From the NCBI GenBank assembly GCA_026394695.1, contig JAPKXT010000004.1, forward strand, positions 1-7,615: a DNA stretch of 7,615 nt. The letters run 5' to 3'. The notes under the pieces were generated by a model that saw nothing but the letters and a program-made list of their open reading frames with translations, did not search any database and was not told where the DNA came from. A program made the translations under genes and the position numbers. This DNA comes from Methanoregula sp. (GTDB taxonomy: Archaea > Halobacteriota > Methanomicrobia > Methanomicrobiales > Methanospirillaceae). This document shows, one piece after another, positions 1 through 5,610 of the stretch (the stretch's first letter is position 1; each line of letters opens with the position of its first letter).

Positions 1-454
1 GCTTCTGCTCCCTTGAAAGGCCTTTTTTGATCTTCAGGATTATGACGGGCATAGTATGAATCACCGTTGTTCCGGAAGTATTTGCTTAAGGAGTATTTAG
101 TATACAGGTACCGGGGTTTACTGCTGGAATGGTGCCGGGTAGTACTCAGCTGCGGCTCTTCACTGTTTTAAGTCTGTAATGCATGTATTGAGAGGATTAC
201 AAAGATGGTGTTTGATCCCCCAATACACCCTGCACGATAAACGCCGCCGCCCCCGAAGGGACGCCCCCTCAGGCGTGTTCGGATGCAGTTTTTTATGAGC
301 GTGATTCTTTAAAAAACTACCTTGCCCAGCGAGCACCAAAACGAGGCGGCCGAGCGACCCCATCAGGGGGGGGGAAACATCAGGAACGAAATTTAATACC
401 CTATCTAACCAACACGAAATGACGATGAACCTTAGCGGTAACCGGGTAAATCCC
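1..454. other. Intergenic stretch without a convincing gene
   Basis: No frame here gives a protein that looks real. The first 30 bases could be the tail of an upstream plus-strand gene (frame 1 reads ASAPLKGLF then stop), but this is too short to judge. The palindrome AAAGGCCTTT (16-25) runs into six T. A TATA-like TTTAATA (plus) lies at 393-399 with no credible gene behind it. A 9-base G tract sits at 366-374. On the minus strand, downstream of the pyrophosphatase, ACGCC (261-265) and GGCGT (272-276) can pair, and a T6 run (316 to 311) could stop transcription. A 106-residue minus-strand reading at 160-480 overlaps the pyrophosphatase end and is low-complexity and unlike any protein I recognise. 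Confidence 0.6.
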
Positions 455-1978
455 TCAGATCTGGCGGAGCTTCTCGCCAAACCACGGAAGGAGGTCCTTT
501 TTTCGCGACATCATATTCCCGAGCCGGACCGGCTGGTCACCCAATCCTAGTCTGGTGAGCAGGGAACTCTCCGCAGCGATGTATAGGGCACTCCTGTGTG
601 CTGTCGGGAACTCATAGGAGGGTACCATCACCTGTGCGATGATTACTTTCTTATCAAAAAGATCATATCGTTTCGTGTCCCGGACAAGGAGATCTTCCAC
701 AGTGATGTCACCAAGGTTCATACCTTTCTCGAGCATTTTTGTTCCAAACGCAAGGGGGTCGACACCGGCAATAGGTGCGAGATACCCGATTGCATCGTGG
801 TCTTCCTGGGTGGTTGTGGACATCCTTAAAACAAGCGTGTCGGACAGGATACCGGCGAGGAGCATACCTGCGATTCCGGCCGGGGGAGTGATGCCGGCAT
901 CCCGGTATTTTTCCGTGATGATGGTAGATGTTGAGCCGACAGGATAATTTAAAAACTTTACCGGCTTTAGCGTTGAGATAGCTCCGAGCCGGTGGTGGTC
1001 GATAATCTCGATGATATCTGCAGTGTCGATTCCTTCAACTGCCTGGATAAACTCGTTGTGGTCGACGAGGATGAGCGGCTTATGCACATCGGCAAGGAGT
1101 GATGTCCTGGTTACGATGCCGCGGAGAGTCTCATCTTTCTCAACTATGCAGGCAGAACGGAACTTGGAACTGTACACAATTTGTTTTGCATGAGCAATAG
1201 TATCGGAAAGTGACAGCCGGGGAATCTCTGTCTCCATAACCATGCTGGCGGGGAGCGTGAGATTGATTGTCATCCCGACACCGAAAGCATCGAGATCTGT
1301 TGTAAGAAGTGAAACACCCCTTGCCTGTGCCTTGCGGATCACTTCGTCTCCCAGCGGCGCTTTATCCGCAACGATAATGGCGGCAATGCCGGATCCAATC
1401 ATGGCGAGCTGCAGGGGTTCATTGTCGCCAACCACTGCAATATCTTTTTCTGTCAGTTTCTTTCTGGCAATATCAGGTGTGTCAATCGCGATTACGACCC
1501 TGCCTTCGAGTGTTTCTGTTGCCCTTACTATCACGCGGGCGGAGAGGATACGGGCGAGGGTGTCGAGGGGAAGTGGTGTGATCGCAAGTTCACCGATCTT
1601 TAAACGTTTGACGTACGCACGGGCCAGCCCGCGTTCACCAACCACACCGATAAGTTTTCCCTGCTTATCGGTAACCGGAACGTTCCGGATATCGTGGGTG
1701 TCCATGAGCGCGGCAACATCTACGATGGGAACGTCCCGGGTCACGCTGATCCGCGCAATTTTGATGTCGGAGATGCGGGGTTCTACGCTCTCGATGAAGG
1801 CCGGTGGTTTCATACTGAATGTCTCGAGCGCAAAACAGGTCTCCGCGTTCAGTTCCCCACACCGGGCGGCAAGGTACTTACCCGGCTCCGTATGGTTTTT
1901 AAACGCCGCGTATGCGATAGCACTCGCGATGCAGTCAGTATCCGGTTGCCGGTGACCGATAATCAAAACCTTATCCAG
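455..1978 (-). CDS. Manganese-dependent inorganic pyrophosphatase, family II, with CBS and DRTGG domains
   Basis: Hydrolyses pyrophosphate to two phosphates in the cytoplasm, pulling biosynthetic reactions forward; in this family the CBS pair usually senses adenine nucleotides. From a TTG start at 1966 there are 503 residues; I prefer an upstream CTG (1976-1978), giving 507. Numbered from TTG: DHH-type N-terminus GHRQPDTD with metal ligands H5, D9, D11; first CBS about 65-120; DRTGG-like about 125-235; second CBS about 245-292; then the core resumes with LVDHNE (D302, H303), the DHH motif IIDHH (323-325), ILSDT (D376) and a DHHA2 domain ending in SRKK (487-490), which binds substrate phosphate. 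Length fits CBS-containing members. From the CTG the ligands become H9, D13 and D15, the numbering of Bacillus subtilis PpaC, and a GGGAGGGGAGGA tract lies just upstream. Monocistronic, with its own TATA box. Function is confident; the start is inference. Confidence 0.93.
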   Translation of the reverse strand: MDKVLIIGHRQPDTDCIASAIAYAAFKNHTEPGKYLAARCGELNAETCFALETFSMKPPAFIESVEPRISDIKIARISVTRDVPIVDVAALMDTHDIRNVPVTDKQGKLIGVVGERGLARAYVKRLKIGELAITPLPLDTLARILSARVIVRATETLEGRVVIAIDTPDIARKKLTEKDIAVVGDNEPLQLAMIGSGIAAIIVADKAPLGDEVIRKAQARGVSLLTTDLDAFGVGMTINLTLPASMVMETEIPRLSLSDTIAHAKQIVYSSKFRSACIVEKDETLRGIVTRTSLLADVHKPLILVDHNEFIQAVEGIDTADIIEIIDHHRLGAISTLKPVKFLNYPVGSTSTIITEKYRDAGITPPAGIAGMLLAGILSDTLVLRMSTTTQEDHDAIGYLAPIAGVDPLAFGTKMLEKGMNLGDITVEDLLVRDTKRYDLFDKKVIIAQVMVPSYEFPTAHRSALYIAAESSLLTRLGLGDQPVRLGNMMSRKKDLLPWFGEKLRQI

Positions 1979-1981
1979 GAC

Positions 1982-1993
1982 TCCTCCCCTCCC
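1982..1993 (-). promoter_or_regulatory. Strong ribosome binding site deciding the pyrophosphatase start
   Basis: On the minus strand this reads GGGAGGGGAGGA. Its last GGAGG is about 4 bases from the in-frame CTG (1976-1978) and its first about 9, but 14 or more from the next in-frame start, TTG (1964-1966). Together with the family N-terminus (LDKVLIIGH against MEKILIFGH in B. subtilis PpaC) this favours a CTG start. Confidence 0.6.
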
Positions 1994-2028
1994 TGATGTT
2001 CTCCTGCACTAGTATTGCAGGGAGGTGA

Positions 2029-2037
2029 TTATTTAAT
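2029..2037 (-). promoter_or_regulatory. Probable TATA box of the pyrophosphatase gene
   Basis: ATTAAATAA on the minus strand. A start about 25 bases downstream would fall near 2005 and give a leader of roughly 27 bases containing the Shine-Dalgarno tract. The imperfect palindrome CTGCA-N7-TGCAG (2004-2020) sits at that predicted start and might be regulatory. Confidence 0.5.
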
Positions 2038-2068
2038 GTCGCGGCAGACCGGCACGGATACCGGCTGA
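2036..2068 (+). CDS. Possible 10-residue mini-ORF behind a perfect Shine-Dalgarno
   Basis: GGAGGTGAT at 2021-2029, the full complement of the archaeal 16S 3' end, lies 6 bases before ATG (2036). The frame reads MSRQTGTDTG and stops at TGA (2066-2068). That TGA overlaps by one base the ATG (2068-2070) of a second ORF of 31 residues ending at 2163, the arrangement seen in coupled translation. There is no clear plus-strand TATA box and the site overlaps the promoter of the opposite gene, so chance is a serious alternative. It could be a leader peptide or the relic of a displaced gene start. Confidence 0.2.
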   Translation: MSRQTGTDTG

Positions 2069-2163
2069 TGGGGGGAGTGATTCCCTTTTTTAGTACCCTT
2101 TATGAAAGTATTCCCGAACGGCCGATTCGGGCCCGTAGCGGGCTCCGTTCACTCATTTTTTGA
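2068..2163 (+). CDS. Possible 31-residue ORF overlapping the mini-ORF stop
   Basis: Starts at the ATG sharing one base with the preceding TGA and reads MGGVIPFFSTLYESIPERPI, then an Arg/Ser/Leu-rich tail, stopping at TGA 2161-2163. I recognise no family. A GC hairpin (2116-2150) lies inside it. Its only support is the start-stop overlap behind a perfect Shine-Dalgarno, so the call is weak. Confidence 0.15.
   Translation: MGGVIPFFSTLYESIPERPIRARSGLRSLIF
2116..2150. other. GC-rich hairpin
   Basis: Bases 2129-2135 pair with 2139-2145 (seven pairs, one G-T wobble) around the loop TAG. GAACG (2116-2120) can pair with CGTTC (2146-2150) across an asymmetric 8-base internal loop. T6 follows at 2155-2160, so on the plus strand it resembles an intrinsic terminator, though 10 bases separate stem and T run. 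Confidence 0.35.
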
Positions 2164-2297
2164 TCAACTTCTGCAAAAAACAGAACACTTTTGCTCACTT
2201 TTTTGGAATGCGCAATTTCCTCGGTATTCCTGCCAAACGGGGCACTTTACGAGGTGCTGTAAAACGCTAATGTACGTTATTGGGAGGCAAAAGTCAA

Positions 2298-2330
2298 GGG
2301 GGGTTCAAGGGGGGTGGGGGGGTAGTAGGG
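2298..2330 (+). other. G-quadruplex-forming tract
   Basis: Four guanine runs of 6, 6, 7 and 3 (2298-2303, 2309-2314, 2316-2322, 2328-2330) are separated by loops of 5, 1 and 5 bases, which meets the usual G-quadruplex pattern. The first two runs belong to a tandem copy of TCAAGGGGGG (2294-2303, 2305-2314). Confidence 0.55.
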
Positions 2331-2390
2331 TCGCGGAGAAAAGAAGGGCTGTTTTATGATCGCGAACCCTGCCCATTATTGGGCCGCGTG

Positions 2391-2435
2391 TGGTACGGAC
2401 CCGTCGTCTATTGCCGGAACCGGGGGCACTGAGGA
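2391..2435 (+). repeat. Left copy of a 45-bp imperfect direct repeat
   Basis: Begins TGGTACGGA, shares GTCGT in the middle and CCGGAACCG later, and matches 3206-3250 without gaps at about 33 of 45 positions. GGTACGGA near the start and CCGGAACC near the end can pair imperfectly, so each copy could fold. It lies just outside the 3' end of the 2467-3129 gene. Confidence 0.5.
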
Positions 2436-2466
2436 GCGCCGGTTCGGATGGGTCGGTGGTTCGAAA

Positions 2467-3129
2467 TTAATCGTCCGGATAACAATCGTCACCATAATCT
2501 GGACGGCAATCATCACTGGGATTTTGTATTTCTTCGAGCCAGAACGATACGCCTTCAAGATAATCGCTAACCCATGTAGCCATATCGGAAAAGTGATTCA
2601 TATCGATCGGTCCTACTTTGTCTCCCTCAACACACATTTTTCCTTTCTTATCGAATGGATATCTGAATGATTCAGAATTGGGATCTAATGCGGAAATTTC
2701 TTTAAGAAATCCTTCAAGAATGTTAACATCTTCAAAATCTTCCTCACCTTGAGAGTCTTCTGAGTCGGATTCCACGCTTTTTGAGAATTCGATCAATAAC
2801 GATTTGCATTCGATCCAAAGAGTGTCTATATTATGGCCGCGAATTTGTTTTTCTTCCTGATGCAAGTAACGGTGCAGATTTAGAATCAATTCTTTCAATT
2901 TTATCTCTAAATAATGTCGAAATACGTAGAATATTGGATAGTAGTGATCAGCTGGATGGAAACCCGTTTTTACATCATTCAATAATACGTCGATTGCCCA
3001 TTTCCATCCATACGCGTATGATCTCCATTGGTCACCATCCTTATCGAAACGTCGACTTTTTCTGGTGATCTTATGGCCCCTAAACAGCGTAGTTCCTTTT
3101 ATTGGAATTGGAATAGGATCATTTAACAT
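2467..3129 (-). CDS. Uncharacterised protein, possibly HEPN-like
   Basis: A 220-residue soluble protein I cannot name. The middle reads YYPIFYVFRHYLEIKLKELI (64-82), then RGHNIDTLW (97-105), later ESFRYPFDKKG (153-163). An aromatic helix with Arg-His then Glu/Lys, a GHN-x3-LW turn and an FRYP segment recalls helical HEPN-like hypothetical proteins of defence loci; that link is inference from memory, and a clear Rx4-6H catalytic motif is not evident. Residues 116-134 are rich in Ser, Asp and Glu. The tail repeats an acidic unit (DDCRPDYGDDCYPDD). The start is the ATG at 3129; no Shine-Dalgarno is visible, but a TATA box lies about 55-60 bases upstream, so the gene seems to be transcribed on its own. 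It is AT-richer than the pyrophosphatase and flanked by the 45-bp repeats. A role in defence with the PIN/ImmA pair is only suggested by position. Confidence 0.7.
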   Translation of the reverse strand: MLNDPIPIPIKGTTLFRGHKITRKSRRFDKDGDQWRSYAYGWKWAIDVLLNDVKTGFHPADHYYPIFYVFRHYLEIKLKELILNLHRYLHQEEKQIRGHNIDTLWIECKSLLIEFSKSVESDSEDSQGEEDFEDVNILEGFLKEISALDPNSESFRYPFDKKGKMCVEGDKVGPIDMNHFSDMATWVSDYLEGVSFWLEEIQNPSDDCRPDYGDDCYPDD

Positions 3130-3148
3130 GCCGGGTAGGATTCTCGGT

Positions 3149-3202
3149 GCTTGAACTATAGAATTTTCGGTTCAAGCTAATCGAATTTATAGACTTTGAA
3201 CC
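3149..3202. promoter_or_regulatory. Three alternating TTGAAC half-sites, candidate operator
   Basis: GCTTGAAC (3149-3156) faces GTTCAAGC (3170-3177), a perfect 8-bp inverted repeat with a 13-base spacer. GGTTCAA (3169-3175) also faces TTGAACC (3196-3202) across 20 bases that contain the TATA box. The array thus covers both the TATA box and the predicted start of the 2467-3129 gene, as expected for a repressor site. No regulator is identified. Confidence 0.4.
3183..3192 (-). promoter_or_regulatory. TATA box of the 2467-3129 gene
   Basis: CTATAAATTC on the minus strand, near the archaeal consensus. The transcript should start near 3160, leaving a leader of about 30 bases before the ATG at 3129. 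Confidence 0.55.
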
Positions 3203-3205
3203 GGA

Positions 3206-3250
3206 TGGTACGGAACTGTCGTGCCTGTCCGGAACCGAGGGAATTAATGA
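3206..3250 (+). repeat. Right copy of the 45-bp imperfect direct repeat
   Basis: Partner of 2391-2435 in the same orientation. Best-conserved blocks are TGGTACGGA, GTCGT and CCGGAACCG. It lies upstream of the promoter of the 2467-3129 gene, so the two copies bracket that gene with its promoter. Confidence 0.5.
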
Positions 3251-3306
3251 ACGATCATGTAATACAAGTTGAAACAGGACAGCCCATCTTTTGATGGATC
3301 CACCGG

Positions 3307-3327
3307 TAAAACCCCGCGCTTTTCGGG
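3307..3327 (-). terminator. Weak terminator candidate after the PIN gene
   Basis: On the minus strand CCCG (3327-3324) and CGGG (3316-3313) form a short stem followed by GTTTT, about 12 bases past the PIN stop. Farther on, CCATC-TTTT-GATGG (3284-3297) forms a second small hairpin. Either could end the operon transcript; the stems are short. Confidence 0.3.
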
Positions 3328-3338
3328 ATAACAAGAAA

Positions 3339-3869
3339 TTAAAATTCCCATTTTTCTCTTCTGAAGCACTCAAAAAGATCAATACATGGTATACCGTATA
3401 CTTCACAAAAATCAGGAATTTTTACGACTTCCCATTTATTTTGAAGATTTCGATTTTTAGCGCTATACTCGTTAGAGACAACAACGTACTCACTTTTTGC
3501 AAAGGTCATCTGCAAAGGACGTACATTCTTTTTTTCACAGGCTAAAGCAACAACAAAAGGATCAGCATCGTGTTTATTTTCAGGTTTGATAAATTTGGGA
3601 TATTTTTTATGGATTTTTGGTAGAATTTTGTTTTGATAGGCCGTCACACCGTAAACCCAATCATTGCCTTGTTCTCGCACCCACTCTACCAGGAAATCTT
3701 CCCCATCGGTAATCTCTTCCTTGACTTGCGAGTGTGTAATCAAACGTCCCTCAGCAATCAAATTTCTTAATTTTTCCCAGGGGGTTTTGTAAATATCTAT
3801 TGGGTTGATACGACGTAAATGAATGAACGAACTGGAATCCATTATGTAAATCGTATTGATGTCGTCCAT
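3339..3869 (-). CDS. DUF4411-type PIN-domain nuclease, probable toxin
   Basis: A 176-residue PIN-fold protein, predicted to cleave RNA with metal ions. The acidic site is visible: YIMDSSSFIHL with D11, VKEEI with E51/E52, and HDADPFVVALA with D101 and D103; SNE (132-134) supplies a plausible last polar residue. The C-terminus KIPDFCEVYGIPCIDLFEC is the typical DUF4411 ending. All catalytic acids are present, so it looks active. The ATG at 3869 follows the upstream gene's TAG by 6 bases with no strong Shine-Dalgarno, suggesting translational coupling; M10 is a possible shorter start but would leave only one residue before D11. DUF4411 proteins are commonly encoded beside XRE/ImmA-type genes, as here, with the regulator first. 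Substrate and toxicity are inferred from the family. Confidence 0.85.
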   Translation of the reverse strand: MDDINTIYIMDSSSFIHLRRINPIDIYKTPWEKLRNLIAEGRLITHSQVKEEITDGEDFLVEWVREQGNDWVYGVTAYQNKILPKIHKKYPKFIKPENKHDADPFVVALACEKKNVRPLQMTFAKSEYVVVSNEYSAKNRNLQNKWEVVKIPDFCEVYGIPCIDLFECFRREKWEF

Positions 3870-3875
3870 CTTAGC

Positions 3876-5120
3876 CTATGGTGGCAATAACTTCACCAAA
3901 TGATTTACTTTGAGTTCTAAGATATCCATCACATCTCGTTCTGTAATATACCCTTTATTTGAATTTTCAAGTACTAAAGAGACGAAATTTGATCCCCGAT
4001 CATCATAAATTGATTTATCTTTCGGTTTTTTTGGGGCAAACGGAACTTCCAATCCTTTTGCTTTTAACGCTGCTCTATCCTCATTAGCTTTAGTTTTTTC
4101 TGCCCGGAATATCGACTCTATCCGGTCTTTGGTAGCAATATAGAACGGATAATCGATCTTATCTAAAAATCTAAACCGAACCAATAAACTCGAACTGCTT
4201 AATTTGTATTTTTTTGACAGATACTCTAAAAATTTAAGGAAATCCACTTTCGTTGGATCATATCCGGCAAATTCTTCACTTGCCTTTTCTTTAGGGAATA
4301 AAAAAGATGCTGCAAAGCGGTTACACCAATTCTCGATTCTCGCTATTTCAGTATTTGATGAATTGTCACTATCCAAATTACAAATCGCAGATTCGTGTAG
4401 TAATATGTGGGCATATTCATGGATAAGGGTGAAAATTTTTCCTTTAATCGCATCGTTTCGACTAATCACAATGATTTTTGGGTCCGATTCGATCAATGCG
4501 AATCCTCTAGCATCCTCCAATGGGAAATCATACTGGAACACATATATCTCCTGTCGGCCAAGCCAATCTCTCAATACTTCGAACATCGCTGTAGGATTAG
4601 GCAAACCAATCTGCATTTCGATTGTGAATCCCGTTTTTTCACGCTCAACGACCCCTATTGCTTCTGGGTTGTTTGATAGCGATTTTTTTGGAATTTTTGA
4701 TAAAATAGGTGCATTTAAATTTTTTAATAAATTCTGGGACACTTCCTGAAGATGAGATGCCTTTCTGAACGCCAACAACGTCTCTCTTGTAAATGCTGGT
4801 GATTCCTCTGTCGATGCATCGGGAAGTTTCCTAAAATCTTTTGGTAATTTCAAATCAATCGGTGGTTCTGGTAGAAAAAATGCCGAGAGTGGTCGTTTAA
4901 TCAATTTGGAAATTGTTTCAACTTTGCTTATAGGTATGACAATATTGTCAGTTTTGGCTTTCCAAGTACTGATCTCGCTTTCGTCGGTTTCAATTTCATC
5001 TGCAATCTCTGATAATTTCCATCCAGATTTATCTATAAGCCAAAAAAAAACCTGAGGATTAACCCTAATCATTGTTGGCGATCTGGGCATGTGATTCACA
5101 ACACCTGTTAATTCAATCAT
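3876..5120 (-). CDS. XRE-HTH / ImmA-IrrE-type metallopeptidase, probable antitoxin or regulator
   Basis: A 414-residue protein. Residues about 17-80 (from MIRVNPQVFFWLIDKSGWKL) form an XRE-like HTH followed by the RPLSAFFLPEPP linker usual in these fusions. The zinc peptidase core has TLIHEYAHILLH (H234, E235, H238; HExxH) and IENWCNRFAASFLFP, where E263 should be the third ligand. About 130 residues follow, basic near 340-370, with no domain I can name. Relatives cleave partner repressors or toxins, or bind DNA. Starts at 5120, 5090 (M11) and 5072 (M17) are all possible; M17 opens the homologous part, while an AGGTG lies before M11, so the true start is uncertain. It is first in the operon with the PIN gene and its HTH probably autoregulates. 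Strong AT bias suggests transfer. Confidence 0.85.
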   Translation of the reverse strand: MIELTGVVNHMPRSPTMIRVNPQVFFWLIDKSGWKLSEIADEIETDESEISTWKAKTDNIVIPISKVETISKLIKRPLSAFFLPEPPIDLKLPKDFRKLPDASTEESPAFTRETLLAFRKASHLQEVSQNLLKNLNAPILSKIPKKSLSNNPEAIGVVEREKTGFTIEMQIGLPNPTAMFEVLRDWLGRQEIYVFQYDFPLEDARGFALIESDPKIIVISRNDAIKGKIFTLIHEYAHILLHESAICNLDSDNSSNTEIARIENWCNRFAASFLFPKEKASEEFAGYDPTKVDFLKFLEYLSKKYKLSSSSLLVRFRFLDKIDYPFYIATKDRIESIFRAEKTKANEDRAALKAKGLEVPFAPKKPKDKSIYDDRGSNFVSLVLENSNKGYITERDVMDILELKVNHLVKLLPP

Positions 5121-5154
5121 TGAGATGTATCTTCTTTAACTCTTCAAGTTTTCT

Positions 5155-5173
5155 AATCGCTCTATTTCCGATT
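5155..5173. promoter_or_regulatory. Candidate autoregulatory operator of the HTH-PIN operon
   Basis: AATCG (5155-5159) and CGATT (5169-5173) form a perfect inverted repeat with a 9-base spacer at the predicted transcript start. Toxin-antitoxin HTH proteins often bind such sites in their own promoter. The arms are short and could be chance. Confidence 0.25.
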
Positions 5174-5181
5174 TTTATTTT

Positions 5182-5190
5182 GAATATACA
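5182..5190 (-). promoter_or_regulatory. TATA box of the HTH-PIN operon
   Basis: TGTATATTC on the minus strand, within an AT-rich stretch. Start expected near 5160, giving a leader of 40 to 70 bases depending on the start codon used. Upstream, at 5212-5221, CACTTTCACC (minus strand) repeats a motif of both uvrA promoters in the opposite direction. Confidence 0.5.
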
Positions 5191-5270
5191 AAAAGAAACG
5201 AGAAGAGGCGGGGTGAAAGTGAGATCTTTCTGAGAATTATTATTTCTTTTTTACCTGAATAGGGTTTGGT

Positions 5271-5546
5271 ACTTTCGACTTCCCCCCCTCCACACTTTCA
5301 CTTACCCCATCCCGTACCTCTTTAATACCCCACGCCAAACTGTCTCAGCACGTAAAATGAAAGATATCATTATCAAAGGTGCCCGCCAGCACAGCCTCAA
5401 AAATATCAGCGTCACGATCCCCCGGGATAATCTCGTCGTCATAACTGGAGTCTCCGGCTCCGGCAAGTTCACGCTCGCGTTCGATACCCTTTGCGCTGAA
5501 GGCCAGCGGCGGTATGTCGAGTCACTCTCCACTCACACTCGTTCAG
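5271..5546 (+). repeat. Left copy of the duplicated uvrA promoter and 5' end
   Basis: Matches 6289-6551 in direct orientation. Shared landmarks in order are GACTTC, CACTTTCAC, a TTTAATA or TTTAAATA box about 35 bases before the ATG, CACGTAAAATG, and 62-63 codons. The left copy has extra C-rich bases after GACTTC. Similarity stops abruptly after CAG (5544-5546), one base out of frame with the uvrA codon it matches. Confidence 0.9.
5321..5327 (+). promoter_or_regulatory. TATA box of the truncated uvrA copy
   Basis: TTTAATA, 36 bases before the ATG, in the same place as TTTAAATA before intact uvrA. It may still drive a short transcript. Confidence 0.45.
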
Positions 5547-5551
5547 CGTGA
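5357..5551 (+). pseudogene. uvrA: Truncated 5' fragment of uvrA
   Basis: A 64-residue reading starting MKDIIIKGARQHSLKNI, the N-terminus of UvrA. It matches the intact gene at 6363 in 54 of its first 62 residues. It keeps the start of the first ATP-binding domain, but the Walker A motif reads GVSGSGKF where UvrA has GVSGSGKS, so S38 is lost and nucleotide binding should fail. An extra T at about 5543 shifts the frame into TGA after residue 64; even without it, similarity ends within a codon or two. The remaining roughly 93% of UvrA is absent. A TATA box remains, so a short peptide could be made, but no function is expected. Probably the original or a foreign uvrA start separated from its body by the insertion to its right. 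Confidence 0.9.
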
Positions 5552-5581
5552 TTCAAATGATCCTCGATTCCGATAAAATTA

Positions 5582-5590
5582 TTTTGTATA
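5582..5590 (+). promoter_or_regulatory. TATA box of the membrane-protein gene
   Basis: TTTTGTATA, centred about 24 bases before the ATG at 5611. No Shine-Dalgarno intervenes, so the transcript is probably leaderless. Confidence 0.5.
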
Positions 5591-5610
5591 CCGGATGATA
5601 CAATCTCTAT

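Larger units (their letters stand above)
1979..2466. other. Intergenic region with SD-led mini-ORFs, hairpin and G-rich tract
   Basis: A 488-base stretch between the pyrophosphatase start and the 3' end of the next minus-strand gene. It holds the pyrophosphatase promoter, a perfect plus-strand Shine-Dalgarno with two tiny overlapping ORFs, a GC-rich hairpin (2116-2150), a four-run G tract (2298-2330) and one copy of a 45-bp repeat (2391-2435). The plus-strand 85-residue reading at 2102-2359 has no recognisable domain, no ribosome binding site, and is Gly/Arg-rich where it crosses the G tract; I do not call it. Confidence 0.6.

Noticed and set aside
1242..1955. 237-codon plus-strand open frame
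   Set aside because: It is antisense to the pyrophosphatase, Ser/Arg/Ile-rich, and matches no fold; the minus strand has a complete, motif-rich enzyme.
2294..2314. Tandem TCAAGGGGGG considered as a CRISPR or satellite repeat
   Set aside because: Only two adjoining 10-base units with a single base between them; no spacers and no cas genes.
2356..2670. 104-codon plus-strand open frame with a hydrophobic stretch
   Set aside because: Most of it is antisense to the C-terminus of the 220-residue gene; the hydrophobic run is a by-product of the acidic repeat read on the other strand.
3119..3406. 95-codon minus-strand open frame between the PIN gene and the 220-residue gene
   Set aside because: It overlaps the PIN C-terminus out of frame, crosses the 45-bp repeat and the promoter array, and looks random in composition.
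4204..4749. 181-codon plus-strand open frame
   Set aside because: It is antisense to the XRE/ImmA gene across its HExxH region and has no recognisable domain.
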